A stretch of 64,000 nucleotides of DNA, from positions 124,001 through 188,000 of the forward strand of contig CAVWNS010000003.1 of assembly GCA_963756495.1 (NCBI GenBank). Reading direction: 5' to 3'. The notes beneath the pieces were generated by a model, which made no database searches, had not been told where the DNA came from, and saw only the letters and a list, made by a program, of their open reading frames with translations. The first letter of the stretch is position 1, and each line of letters opens with the position of its first letter. The position numbers and the translations under genes were made by a program. This DNA is from DATFDN01 sp963756495. GTDB taxonomy: Bacteria; Pseudomonadota; Alphaproteobacteria; Acetobacterales; Acetobacteraceae. This document shows, one piece after another, positions 51,152 through 60,732 of this stretch.

Positions 51152-51903
51152 TTCTGTCGGGCATCCAGTCATCGGCCAGCACGCATCCTGGCACGCGGCG
51201 CGATCACAACGAGGACGCCTACGTAAATCGGCCCGATCTAGGGCTGTGGGCGGTGGCGGACGGGGCAGGAGGCCATGCGGACGGTGCGTTGGCGTCGAGC
51301 CGCATCGCCGAGGCCCTGGAAGCGATCGACGCGGATTTGCCGGCTGCGGAGGTCCTGGCCTCCATCCGTTCCACGCTCGGCGCGGTTCATCTGGGACTGC
51401 TGGACGAGGCGGCACGTCGCGGACCGGACGTCGTGATCGCCTCGACCGTGGCGATCCTGATCCTGCGCGCCGGACATTTCGCCTGCCTGTGGGCAGGGGA
51501 TTCGCGGGCGTACCGTCTGCGCGATGGCGTCCTGCATCGGATCACGCGCGATCACAGCCTGGTTCAGGAACTGCTCGACGCCGGGCAAATCGAGGCGGAC
51601 GAGGCCGAGGGTCATCCGCGATCCAATGTCGTCACGCGCGCCATCGGCGCGGGCGCGGAGCCGGTCGTGCTCGACAAGACCACCGACCAGCTTTGCCCGG
51701 GCGATCGCTTCCTGCTGTGTAGCGACGGGCTCACCAAGACGGTGCCGGAGGAAGATATCGCCGCGCTGCTGGGAGAAGCCGACGGGAACATTGCCGACAA
51801 CCTGGTATCGGCGGCGCTTGCCCGGCAAGCGAGCGACAACGTGACGGCTGTTGCCGTGCAGATCGCGCAGGACGGTGTTGCTTGCGGCCTGGACGCGGCC
51901 TGA
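51148..51903 (+). CDS. pppA: T6SS PP2C-family protein phosphatase PppA
   Basis: A 251-residue serine/threonine phosphatase. Metal-binding positions are seen in RRDHNEDAYV, VADGAGGHADG, LLCSDGLTKTV and ASDNVTAVAV. LWAGDSRAYRLRDGVLHRITRDHSL is a conserved PP2C strand-turn. It likely dephosphorylates the FHA protein TagH to turn off secretion. The start at 51148 overlaps tagF and has GGAGG upstream. It is the last gene of the secretion run; the partner kinase PpkA is absent from the window. Confidence 0.93.
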   Translation: MILSGIQSSASTHPGTRRDHNEDAYVNRPDLGLWAVADGAGGHADGALASSRIAEALEAIDADLPAAEVLASIRSTLGAVHLGLLDEAARRGPDVVIASTVAILILRAGHFACLWAGDSRAYRLRDGVLHRITRDHSLVQELLDAGQIEADEAEGHPRSNVVTRAIGAGAEPVVLDKTTDQLCPGDRFLLCSDGLTKTVPEEDIAALLGEADGNIADNLVSAALARQASDNVTAVAVQIAQDGVACGLDAA

Positions 51904-51991
51904 GAAATCTCAACTTCCGAGCGCAACATCTCACTACTCTCGGAAGGAGCCAGGCCCAAAATGGGAAGCAGCAACTCTCGTCGGAGGCGTC

Positions 51992-52480
51992 ATGAGCACT
52001 CCCGCAAACGTTCCCCCGGTGGCCGTGGAGGCCAGCGCGGTCCCGCCGCGCCACCAGGTCTCGAACTACCCCGAGCCGTTTGCATCCCGCATGGTGGGGC
52101 GCGAGAAGCGGGTGCTCGGCAACCTGTTTGGCCTGCGCATCTTCGGGGTCAATCTGACTCGCCTTTCTCCCGGCGCGGTCTCGTCCCTGCACCATCGGCA
52201 CTCCCGACAGGACGAGTTCATCTGGATCGTCCAGGGCCAGCCCACCTTGGTGACCGACACGGCGGAGATGCTTCTGGGTCCGGGACACTGCGCGGGTTTT
52301 CCCGCGAGCGGTACGGCTCACCATCTAGAAAATCGGACGGGCGAAGACGTCCTCTATCTGGAGATCGGCGATCGCGGCGAGGGTGACGTCGTCGAGTATC
52401 CGAAGGATGATCTCCAGCTGGTCTGGAACCCGGACGAGAACCGTCGACGGTACGCGCACAAGGACGGAACGTTCTACTGA
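51992..52480 (+). CDS. Cupin-domain protein
   Basis: A 162-residue single-domain cupin. Motif 1 is LSPGAVSSLHHRHSRQDEFIWIVQG, with two His and a Glu as metal ligands. Motif 2 is GHCAGFPASGTAHHLENRTG, with the last His. The flanking YPKDDLQLVWNPDENRRRYAHKDGTFY tail is common in small cupins of proteobacteria annotated as sugar-epimerase-like. The start at 51992 follows CGGAGG. It stands 88 bases after pppA. Reaction unknown. Confidence 0.85.
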   Translation: MSTPANVPPVAVEASAVPPRHQVSNYPEPFASRMVGREKRVLGNLFGLRIFGVNLTRLSPGAVSSLHHRHSRQDEFIWIVQGQPTLVTDTAEMLLGPGHCAGFPASGTAHHLENRTGEDVLYLEIGDRGEGDVVEYPKDDLQLVWNPDENRRRYAHKDGTFY

Positions 52481-52552
52481 GGACACACGCGCCCGGCGGC
52501 GCGATGCGGCTATCGAGTTGCTGCCGGTTGGCAGGCTCGATATAGGCGTCGT

Positions 52553-53794
52553 GTGGTGGTCATGGTGGTGGCCGGTCTAATGCCGACGGGTCATGCGCCT
52601 ACCGTTGCGGCTTCGTTGGCGCAATTCCTGGCTCTCTACGTCTTCCTGTTCGCTGCCTTCGGCGCGTTGTCCCCGTTTCAACCCGCGCTGTTCAGCGCGC
52701 GTGGCCTCCGGCCGGAGCTGATCGGGCTGATGCTCGCTGCTGGCACCGCCGTGCGGTTGATCACGGGACCGATTGCCGGACGGCTCGCCGACAGGTTTGC
52801 GGTGCCGCGGGGCGTGCTTGCCGCCTTCACGCTCGCGGCGGCCGTCGCTGCTCTTGCCTATCTGTCCGTGCGGCACCCGTGGTCGCTGCTCATTGTCAGC
52901 ATCCTGCAAGCCATGGCGCTGGCGCCGATCGTGCCGATCGCCGATGCCTTGACCCTTGCCTCGGCCGTCCCAGCGTTGAGGTCTGGGGGCTTCGACTATG
53001 GCTGGGTGCGTGGCGCGGGATCGGCGGCCTTCATCATCGGCGTGATCGTCGGGGGCAGGACAATTGCCCATTTCGGGTTCGCCGCGACGATTCTCCTCAA
53101 TGCCGCCCTGCTCGCGGTCGCTTCCGTTATCGCTGCCTGGGTGCCCGATCGGCTCGCAAGCCACGCCGCCGCGTGGCGTCACGCGCCTCGCGAGCACGCC
53201 AATCACGATGGCCTCAGGGCGCTGCTCCGGCTTGCGCCGTTCCGTCGTGTCCTGCTGGTCGCGGCGCTGATCCAAGGCAGCCACGCGATGCATGACAGCT
53301 TCGCCGTGATCCGGTGGCAGGCGGCCGGGATCAATGCAGGAACCATCGGCCTGCTGTGGTCGGAGGGGGTGGCAGCCGAGATCGTCGTATTCCTCGTTGC
53401 CGGGCGTTTGGTGCTGAACCGTGTCGGTCCTGCCGCCGCTGCAATGCTGGCCGCCCTTGCTGGCGTTGTTCGTTGGGGGGTGATGGCCCAGATCACCGCG
53501 ATTGCGCCGATCGCATTGGTCGAGCCGCTGCATGGCCTTACCTTCGCGCTGCTGCACCTCGCGTGCATGCGTCTCATCAGTGAAACTGTCCCTTCGGCTC
53601 TCGCGGCCACGGCGCAGACCGCGTATGCGACGCTCGCCATTGGCGCGACCACGGCGCTGCTGACGCTGTGTTCCGGTCCGCTCTACGCCCGATTTGGCGC
53701 GGGCGGCTTTTGGGTCATGAGCGGGCTCTGCGGCGTGGCGCTGCCCCTCGCGCGCGGGCTAAGATCGGCCGCTGAACAGGCGACGAACGGGTGA
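52553..53794 (+). CDS. MFS transporter, HcaT/MFS_1-like
   Basis: A 413-residue twelve-helix major facilitator. FLALYVFLFAAFGALSPFQP, GPIAGRLADRFAVPRGVLA (the loop 2-3 motif) and GGFDYGWVRGAGSAAFIIG place it near the 3-phenylpropionate permease HcaT/LacY-like group. The second half has FAVIRWQAAGINAGTIGLLWSEGVAAEI. The start is uncertain: GTG/ATG choices at 52553 and 52580 are close together. Substrate unknown. Convergent or divergent partners are absent; the next gene lies 84 bases on. Confidence 0.85.
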   Translation: MVVMVVAGLMPTGHAPTVAASLAQFLALYVFLFAAFGALSPFQPALFSARGLRPELIGLMLAAGTAVRLITGPIAGRLADRFAVPRGVLAAFTLAAAVAALAYLSVRHPWSLLIVSILQAMALAPIVPIADALTLASAVPALRSGGFDYGWVRGAGSAAFIIGVIVGGRTIAHFGFAATILLNAALLAVASVIAAWVPDRLASHAAAWRHAPREHANHDGLRALLRLAPFRRVLLVAALIQGSHAMHDSFAVIRWQAAGINAGTIGLLWSEGVAAEIVVFLVAGRLVLNRVGPAAAAMLAALAGVVRWGVMAQITAIAPIALVEPLHGLTFALLHLACMRLISETVPSALAATAQTAYATLAIGATTALLTLCSGPLYARFGAGGFWVMSGLCGVALPLARGLRSAAEQATNG

Positions 53795-53878
53795 AGGCGG
53801 CGTGGCGCCTCTGTCCGGAGAAGCCGTCCGGCCGGCAAAGGGTTCCCGTGCGATGCGCGACCAAATGGAGTGCGAATA

Positions 53879-54465
53879 GTGGAAGCGATCGTCCCCTTCA
53901 GGATCACCGTTTGTGGCATCGAGGAGCTGCCCGGACATCGCGAAGCCGGCGTGAGCCACGTCCTGTCCATCCTGGACCCGGACTGGCCCGTGCCGGAGGC
54001 CTTCGGCACGTATGGCGAGCACGACAAGCTGGAACTGCGTTTTGATGACGTGATCGAGGACATCGCGGGCACGCTGCCGCCGCGCGAGGAGCACGTTGTC
54101 CAGCTCTTGGCTTTTGGTCGTGACCTGATGGCGGAGCCGGCTTCGGATGCGCACCTGCTGGTCCACTGCCATGCGGGAATATCGAGATCCACAGCGTCGA
54201 TGGCGCTCATGCTCGCGCAGGCCATGCCCGGGCTGCCGGCCAGGTCGATCCTTGGGGAGGTTCTGAAATCCGCCCGAAGGCGTGGCCGAACCTGCGGATT
54301 ATCGAGATTGGCGATGCCATGCTGGCCCGGAACGGCGAGATGATCGCCGCCGCGCGGGGTGTCTATCGTCGTCAACTCGGAACATGGCCCGAGTTGGCGG
54401 AGCTGATGACCCAGGGCGGACGTGGCCGGGAGGTCGCGGCGTCCGGAAGCGTGAATGTGGCGTAG
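53879..54465 (+). pseudogene. Tyrosine-protein-phosphatase-like protein, frameshifted
   Basis: A dual-specificity/tyrosine phosphatase fold with the catalytic P-loop HCHAGISRSTAS (CX5R) and the preceding conserved acid region. At about 54268 one A appears lost from an AAAA run. The other frame (IRPKAWPNLRIIEIGDAMLA, then a longer tail) ends at 54465, giving ~195 residues. The GTG at 53879 with GGAG upstream is the likely start. As written the frame ends at 54343. The 256 bases after it hold no gene I can support. Confidence 0.8.
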
Positions 54466-54721
54466 GGCGTCAGCGCCGGCAACGATCTGACCGGCGCGAA
54501 CGTGGCAATCCGGCGTGCTGTTCGATCCGAGGGACGCTGACGCCGACCGGGCCATTGTCAGTCTTGCCGGATGCGCAATGGCCTGCTTGACTGGTCCACG
54601 ACACCGATGGAGCGATCTCCGTTACCGCAAACGTCGTAACGGAAGGCGTGCCCCCCAACCCCGGACAAACGGGGATGTCGGTTGATCTGTGCTGCGGCAA
54701 GAAAATCGGAAGGGAATGGCC

Positions 54722-56039
54722 ATGTCGTCGAGTGTCTATGTTCCGACCCTGTCACCAGCCGACCGTCGGAGGATGCAAATTCGGGCGGCGATTGCCGCCA
54801 CCATTGGCACCACGATCGAGTGGTACGACTTCTTCCTCTATGGCACCGCCACCGGCCTCGTATTCGGATCGCTCTATTTTCCCCACAGCAATCCGCTGGT
54901 GGGCACCCTCGATGCGTTCGGCATCTATGCGGTCGGGTTCGTGGCGCGGCCGATCGGTGCGGCGATCTTCGGCCATTTCGGCGACCGCATCGGCCGAAAA
55001 TCAACCCTGATTGCCACATTGATGCTGATGGGCGTGGCCACCGTCCTGGTCGGCGTCGTGCCCACTTATGCCACGATCGGCATCTGGGGCGCGATCATCC
55101 TGACCGCTCTGCGCTTCATCCAGGGTATCGGGGTGGGTGGCGAGTGGGGCGGGTCGGTGCTGATATCCATGGAATGGGCCAGCGGCAAGGGCAGCCGCGG
55201 CTTGGCGGCATCCTGGCCGCAGATAGGCGTGGCCGCCGGAACTCTTTCTCGCCAACCTTGCCGTGCTCGTCTTCAGCGCCTGGTCCGGAAAGGCTTTCCT
55301 GACCTGGGGCTGGCGCATTCCCTTCCTGTTGTCGATCATCCTGATCGCGATCGGACTCTGGATACGGCTGGGTGTGGAGGAGTCCCCGGCCTTCAAGCTG
55401 CTGGCCTCGGGACGCCGCATCGAGAAGACGCCCGCGCTGACGGTCATGCGCCGCCATCCCAAGGAAATCATCCTGAGCGCGCTCGCCCGCATGGGAGAAC
55501 AGGCGCCGTTCTACATCTTCACGGCGTTCGTGTTCTCGTATGGCGTCGGAACCCTGAAGATGTCGCGCGACTTGCTGCTGGTGGCGGTGATGGCCGCCTC
55601 GGTGCTCTCGCTGGTCACGGTGCCGCTCGCCGGCCACTTGTCCGATCGCTTCGGCCGGCGGCGCGTCTACATGCTGGGCGCGGCGGTCACGGGGATTTAC
55701 GGGTTCGCCTATGTCGGGCTGTTGAACACGTTGCAGCCCGTGCTGGTGTTCGTCGCGATCGTCATCTCATTGATCCCGCATGACATCATGTATGGGCCGC
55801 AGGCGGCGCTGATCGCCGAGTGCTTTCCCGCCCGGCTGCGCTACAGCGGCGCTTCGATCGGCTACCAGCTTGCGTCCGTCATCGCTGGTGGTCCGGCGCC
55901 GCTGATCGTGGCGTGGCTTCTGCTGCGTTACCAGTCGGGTTGGGTGATTGCCGTCTTCATCCTGGTGTGCGCTATCATCAGCCTCATCGCCACCGCCATG
56001 CTGCCGGACCACACGAACCGGGAAATCCCGGAAGACTAG
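54722..56039 (+). pseudogene. Metabolite:proton symporter (MHS family MFS), frameshifted
   Basis: A twelve-helix transporter of the shikimate/alpha-ketoglutarate symporter type. AAIAATIGTTIEWYDFFLYG is the hallmark first helix. FGDRIGRKSTLIATLM (loop 2-3) and RFIQGIGVGGEWGGSVLI also fit, as does the later PLAGHLSDRFGRRRVYML. At about 55242 one base shifts the frame within the fifth helix (GVAAG to LFLANLAVLVFSAWSG). Reconstructed length is ~439 residues. The start at 54722 has GGAAGG upstream. It lies 50 bases before malonyl-CoA decarboxylase, hinting at a dicarboxylate substrate. Confidence 0.85.
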
Positions 56040-56089
56040 CCAGCTCCGGCGCGGACGGCGGTCGCGTCACCCATTGGGAATCTCGTGTC

Positions 56090-57598
56090 ATGGCGTCCAG
56101 CGCCGAAAAGACCGCAGTGTCCAAGACAGGCAAGGCCGGAGTATCGACACCGCCGGACCCACGCTCATGGCTTGAGCGGGTTTGGAGCACGATCGGCGAG
56201 CGGGGACGATCGCTGGCAGCCGAGCCGGGCGCTGCGCCGACCGCGCTCGACCGCGCCCGTCTGCTGGCCGAGGCGCTGCTCTCCGAACGCGGCGAAGCGT
56301 CAGGGTCCGCCATTGCGCGCGAATTGCATGCAGTTCTGCACGGAATGGAGCCTGGCGAGTGGCTGGAGTTCGATCGCTTCCTTGCGACGTCCTTCCTGCC
56401 GAGCCCCGAAGGATTGCGGGCCGCCGCCGAAGCCTATCTCGCTGATCCGACGGCACACAATGCATCGCGCCTCGCCGATGCCGCCGATCCGCCGCGCCAG
56501 GAGCTGCTGCGACGGATGAACATGTCGCCCGGCGGCACCGCCACCCTGGTCGCGATGCGCAAGGATCTACTCGGCTGGCTGCGCGAGAACCCGGACCTGG
56601 AGCCGCTCGACGCGGATCTCCGGCATCTGCTCGGCTCCTGGTTCAACCGGGGATTTCTCGAGCTTCGCCGCATCGACTGGCAGACGCAAGCCGCTGTACC
56701 TGGAGAAGCTGATCGCCTACGAGGCGGTGCACGAAATTCAGGGGTGGGACGATCTGCGCCGCCGTCTGGCGGCGGATCGCCGCTGCTTCGGTTTTTTCCA
56801 TCCGGCGCTGCGCGATGAGCCCTTGATCTTCGTCGAGGTCGCCCTGGTCAACGGGCTCGCCCAGGCGGTACAGCCGTTGCTGGCGCCCGATGGCGACGAG
56901 GACGCGGCGCAACAGCGTGCGGCCCGCGCGGACACGGCCATTTTCTACTCCATCTCGAACTGTCAGGACGGCTTGCGCGGCGTGTCGTTCGGCAACCTGC
57001 TGATCAAGCAAGTCGTCGAGGAATTGAAGGCCGAGCTGCCCGGCCTGATCCGGTTCTCCACCCTCTCCCCCGTTCCACAATTCCGCCGCTGGCTGGACAG
57101 GCGGCTCGCATCGGTTGGCGATGATCCGGCACTCGACCTGCTTCGAACGGAGGAGCGTGGCGCAGTATCCATGCCGCCCGCATGTCCGACGATACCCCCA
57201 GTTCCGCCGCGATGCGCGCCGTGCTGGAGACAGAACGGTGGTGGGACGAACCGGCCGCGGAGCAGGCGCTACGCGCACCCTTGCTGCGTGCCTGTGCCAT
57301 GTATCTGACGCAGGCGGCCGGGCGCGAGGGTCCGCTGGACCCGGTCGCGCGCTTCCACCTGCGCAATGGCGCCCGGCTGGAACAGGTGAACTGGCGCGGC
57401 AACGTGGCCCCTCGCGGCATCAAGGAGGCCTACGGCATCATGGTGAACTACTTGTACGACCTCCCGACGATCGAGGCCAATCACGAGGCTTTCGCGCGCG
57501 ACGGAACCATCGCCCGCTCGGCCGGTGTCGATGCGCTCATGACGCCTCAGCCGGCCCCGCGCAGTCTGGGTCGCCTGTCCCGCACGCGCGGCGATTGA
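56090..57598 (+). pseudogene. Malonyl-CoA decarboxylase, two frameshifts
   Basis: The enzyme converts malonyl-CoA to acetyl-CoA and CO2. The N-terminal helical domain (LERVWSTIGERGRSLAAEPG to DLRHLLGSWFNRGFLELRRIDW) is in one frame. The catalytic domain (VHEIQGWDDLRRRLAADRRC, FFHPALRDEPLIFVEVAL, YSISNCQDGLRGVSFGN, LIRFSTLSPVPQFRRWL) is in the next, and the C-terminal NGARLEQVNWRGNVAPRGIKEA in a third. Breaks lie at about 56690 (+1) and 57140-57160 (-1), together compensating. Reconstructed length ~502. It follows the MHS transporter, and the two may serve malonate use. Convergent with the LuxR gene. Confidence 0.87.
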
Positions 57599-57600
57599 GG

Positions 57601-58140
57601 TTAGACCTCAATCAATCCGCGACGCAGGCCCTTCGCCACCGCCTCCGTTCGGCTGGTCGCGCCGAGCTTGCGGAACGCCGCCTCCAGGTGGAACTTCACG
57701 GTATGGGCGGAAATGCCGAGGCGGCGCGCGACCTCCTTGTTGCTCAGGCCCTGGCCGATCGCCGCCAGCACCTCCACCTCGCGCGGCGTCAGCAGCGGCA
57801 GCGTCATCTCGTGCGCCGCGCGGAAGCCGCGTTCGGCACGCTCCGACGGCGCGCGCACCACCAGACCGGAGACCGCCGCCCGCAGCGCGGCGTCGAGTTG
57901 GCCCGTGGTGGGCGCGGGCGGTAGCAGCCCGGCATAGGGCGCGTCAGGTTCCTCCACGCTCAACGCGACGACCGGCAGGGAAGCCGGGATGCTGCGCGTC
58001 GGCAGGATGTCGGCGTCGGCCAGCAGCACCTCTGCCGCCTCCGCCACCACCACATGGCCGGCTGCCTCGACGAGCGCGGCGAGGCCGCGCTCGCGCACCG
58101 CGTCGAGGGCCAGCAACGCGACGCGCAGCCCGTTCCTCAA
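57601..58140 (-). CDS. LuxR-family response-regulator-like protein with degenerate receiver
   Basis: A 179-residue regulator. The C-terminal helix-turn-helix (LLTPREVEVLAAIGQGLSNKEVARRLGISAHTVKFHLEAA) is of the NarL/LuxR type. The first ~100 residues have receiver-like alternation (LRVALLALDAVRERGLAALVEAAG; EVLLADADILP; PVVALSVEE) but lack the usual acidic pair, so phosphorylation is doubtful. The start is a TTG at 58140 that overlaps the upstream stop as TTGA, so it is translationally coupled to the dead HtrA-like gene. The open frame runs further, to 58206. Confidence 0.85.
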   Translation of the reverse strand: MRNGLRVALLALDAVRERGLAALVEAAGHVVVAEAAEVLLADADILPTRSIPASLPVVALSVEEPDAPYAGLLPPAPTTGQLDAALRAAVSGLVVRAPSERAERGFRAAHEMTLPLLTPREVEVLAAIGQGLSNKEVARRLGISAHTVKFHLEAAFRKLGATSRTEAVAKGLRRGLIEV

Positions 58141-59042
58141 GGCCGGGCGCCGACCATCGCCCCGATCTCGCGCACCGCACCGGCGCGCAGCAGGCGCAGG
58201 ACACACTCCTTTCCGACGCGCTCCGGGCCCAGGCGCTCGGCCAACGCGCGCAGGGACGTGCTCCGCGTGCCGTCCACCGCCAACAGGATGTCGCCGGGCA
58301 GCACGCCTGCCCGCTCAGCCGGACCGCCGGCGTTCAGCGCGACGACCATCAGCCCGGCGTCGCATTCCGCCGCCGCCCGCAGCGCGTCGGGCAGCGCCAC
58401 CGGGTGCAGCGCCACGCCCAGCCAGCCGCGCGCCACGCGCCCCTCCGCCAATAGCGGGTCGAGCGCGCGCTCTACGGTGGCATGCGGGATCACCAGCGCA
58501 CGGCGGCGCGGTCCGAGGGTGGAGATGCCGAGCAGCCCGCCGCGCGCGTCCAGCACCGGCCCGCCCTCCTCCGTGCCGGAAAGCCGCGCATCCAGCCTCA
58601 CCAGGCGGTCGATGCGCCCGCCGGCCATGCTGTGCCAAGCCGGGCCGACGCGATGGATCACAGCGAGCCGTGCGGTGCAGCCGCCAGCGCCATCCGTGCC
58701 GAGCGCCAGCGCCAGCGCGCCGGGACCGACCGGCTCGGTGCGCGTTCGTTCTGCCGCGCCCGCCTCAACTCGCAGCACCGCGATGTTGGTGGCCCGGTCG
58801 CGTCCGGCGAGGGTCGCTCGCGCGTCTGCGCCGCCGGGCAGCACCGCCACGTAGTCCTCCGCCTCCGCCAGCGCCTGCTCCGAGGTCACGATCGCGCCGT
58901 CCCGCCACAGCACGCCGCTGCTCAGCCGGCCCTTGCCCGCGCGCAACCCCACCACCAGGGTGCCCGCGCTGGCCGCCAGTGCCGCCAGCGCGTCCGAAAA
59001 TCGTGCCAGATCGTCCATGGCCATGTCCGCCTCTTGTTGCAT
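58137..59042 (-). CDS. HtrA-like pseudoprotease with PDZ domain
   Basis: A 301-residue S1C-type trypsin fold plus C-terminal PDZ domain (GWLGVALHPVALPDALRAA; GPAERAGVLPGDILLAVDG). All three catalytic positions are replaced. VTSEQALA stands where active HtrA has VTNNHV (His to Gln), ATNIAVLRV where SDIAL occurs (Asp to Asn), and GTEEGGPVL where GNSGGAL occurs (Ser to Glu). There is no signal peptide, so it should be cytoplasmic, unlike DegP. It is coupled by a TTGA overlap to the LuxR regulator, suggesting a peptide-sensing or regulatory role. In-frame starts at 59024 and 59018 are also possible. Confidence 0.87.
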   Translation of the reverse strand: MQQEADMAMDDLARFSDALAALAASAGTLVVGLRAGKGRLSSGVLWRDGAIVTSEQALAEAEDYVAVLPGGADARATLAGRDRATNIAVLRVEAGAAERTRTEPVGPGALALALGTDGAGGCTARLAVIHRVGPAWHSMAGGRIDRLVRLDARLSGTEEGGPVLDARGGLLGISTLGPRRRALVIPHATVERALDPLLAEGRVARGWLGVALHPVALPDALRAAAECDAGLMVVALNAGGPAERAGVLPGDILLAVDGTRSTSLRALAERLGPERVGKECVLRLLRAGAVREIGAMVGARP

Positions 59043-59205
59043 GGCGGAAGATGCGTGTCCCCAGGACGGACCGCCATCAGGCAGATGGCGGGGGCGATCC
59101 CTGGCCAGATAGCCGGGATGCCTGGACGTTCAGGCCGGACTTTTGTCGGTGCAGCTGGTCACGAGCGAAGGGCGTGGGTGATGCTGCGCTCCAGGACGCG
59201 GATCA

Positions 59206-59233
59206 CCCGGAAGTTCGTTTGCGAACTTCCGGG
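59206..59233 (-). terminator. Strong hairpin after rho
   Basis: CCCGGAAGTTCG (59206-59217) pairs perfectly over 12 bases with CGAACTTCCGGG (59222-59233), with a four-base loop. It lies 8 bases past the rho stop on the minus strand. No T-run follows, so it may act as an RNA 3'-end stabiliser or a Rho-assisted terminator. Confidence 0.6.
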
Positions 59234-59241
59234 GCACGCCA

Positions 59242-60516
59242 TCAAGTATTCATTGCATCGAAGAAGTCGGAGTTCGTCTTGCTGTATTTCAGCTTGTCGA
59301 GCAGGAACTCCATGGCGTCCACGGTCCCCATCGGATTCAGGATGCGCCGCAGCACCCACATCTTCGACAAGGTCGCCTTGTCCACCAGCAACTCCTCCTT
59401 GCGTGTGCCCGACTTGGTGATGTCGATCGCCGGGAAGCTCCGCTTGTCGGAGATCTTGCGATCCAGGATGATCTCGGAATTGCCGGTGCCCTTGAACTCC
59501 TCGAAGATCACCTCGTCCATGCGGCTGCCGGTATCGATCAGGGCGGTAGCGATGATCGTGAGGCTGCCGCCCTCCTCGATGTTGCGGGCCGCGCCGAAGA
59601 AGCGCTTCGGGCGTTGCAGCGCGTTGGCGTCCACGCCGCCGGTCAGTACCTTGCCCGATGAGGGGACGACGGTGTTGTAGGCGCGCGCAAGGCGGGTGAT
59701 CGAGTCCAGCAGGATCACCACGTCACGCTTGTGCTCGACCAGGCGCTTGGCCTTCTCGAGCACCATCTCGGTCACCTGCACGTGCCGCGTCGCCGGCTCG
59801 TCGAAGGTCGAGCTGATAACCTCGCCTTTCACGCTGCGGGCCATGTCGGTGACTTCCTCGGGCCGCTCGTCGATCAGCAGCACGATCAGGAAGACGTCGG
59901 GATGGTTGCCCGAAATGGCGGTGGCGATGTTCTGCAGCATCACCGTCTTGCCGGTGCGCGGGGGCGCCACGATCAGGGCACGCTGGCCCTTGCCGATCGG
60001 CGTGATCAGGTCGATCACCCGCGGCGTGAAGTCCTTGCCGGGCGCCTTCGCGACCGACTGGAAGTTCTCGATCTCCATCCGCAGCCGCTCGTCCGGATAC
60101 AGCGGCGTGAGGTTGTCGAAGTTGATCCGATGCCGCACCGCGTCGGGCGGTTCGAAATTGATGGTATTGACCTTGAGCAGCGCGAAGTAGCGCTCGCCGT
60201 CCTTGGGCGCGCGGATCTGGCCTTCCACCGTGTCGCCGGTGCGCAGGCCGAAGCGGCGAACCTGGGTTGGGCTGACATAGATGTCGTCGGGCCCCGGCAG
60301 ATAGTTCGCCTCGGGGCTGCGGAGGAATCCGAAGCCGTCTGGCAGGATCTCGAGGGTGCCCTCTCCGTGGATGGCCTGGTCGTTCTCGGCCAGGTTCTTC
60401 AGGATCGCGAACATCATGTCCTGCTTGCGCAGACTGGATGCGTTCTCGACTTGGAGGGATTCGGCGTAGCTCAGCAGGTCCGCGGGGGACTTTGCCTTGA
60501 GTTCGGCAAGATGCAT
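59242..60516 (-). CDS. rho: Transcription termination factor Rho
   Basis: A 424-residue hexameric RNA helicase. The N-terminal MHLAELKAKSPADLLSYAESL and GFGFLRSPEANYLPGPDDIYV form the RNA-binding cold-shock-like domain. Walker A is APPRTGKTVMLQ and Walker B FLIVLLIDERPEEV. The R and Q loops include SITRLARAYNTVVPSSGKVL. In most alphaproteobacteria mnmE follows rho on the same strand; here the next genes are the HtrA-like/LuxR pair on the same strand. The 216-base region upstream, between rho and hemJ, has no gene. On the minus strand it includes C-rich, G-poor stretches that could serve Rho autoregulation. Confidence 0.97.
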   Translation of the reverse strand: MHLAELKAKSPADLLSYAESLQVENASSLRKQDMMFAILKNLAENDQAIHGEGTLEILPDGFGFLRSPEANYLPGPDDIYVSPTQVRRFGLRTGDTVEGQIRAPKDGERYFALLKVNTINFEPPDAVRHRINFDNLTPLYPDERLRMEIENFQSVAKAPGKDFTPRVIDLITPIGKGQRALIVAPPRTGKTVMLQNIATAISGNHPDVFLIVLLIDERPEEVTDMARSVKGEVISSTFDEPATRHVQVTEMVLEKAKRLVEHKRDVVILLDSITRLARAYNTVVPSSGKVLTGGVDANALQRPKRFFGAARNIEEGGSLTIIATALIDTGSRMDEVIFEEFKGTGNSEIILDRKISDKRSFPAIDITKSGTRKEELLVDKATLSKMWVLRRILNPMGTVDAMEFLLDKLKYSKTNSDFFDAMNT

Positions 60517-60732
60517 CTGGGACGCCTCAGCGGTCTTCTTGAGAGGGCGACGGTGGGAAGTTCAGGTCGACGGGGTGGGGGCGCTTCGCCGCTGCGCGTC
60601 CGTCCGTCTGGATGGGTCGTGCAACGGATTGAGCGGCTGCGGGAGGAACGGTAGCGTATCGCGAGCCTACGGTGCCGTCAACGCACATCAGATGGCGACG
60701 CGAAACGGGACGTCAAGTTGTACCGGGCATTC

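Noticed and set aside
54466..54721. Possible small gene between the phosphatase and the MHS transporter
   Set aside because: Open frames are short, lack ribosome-binding sites and resemble nothing known to me.
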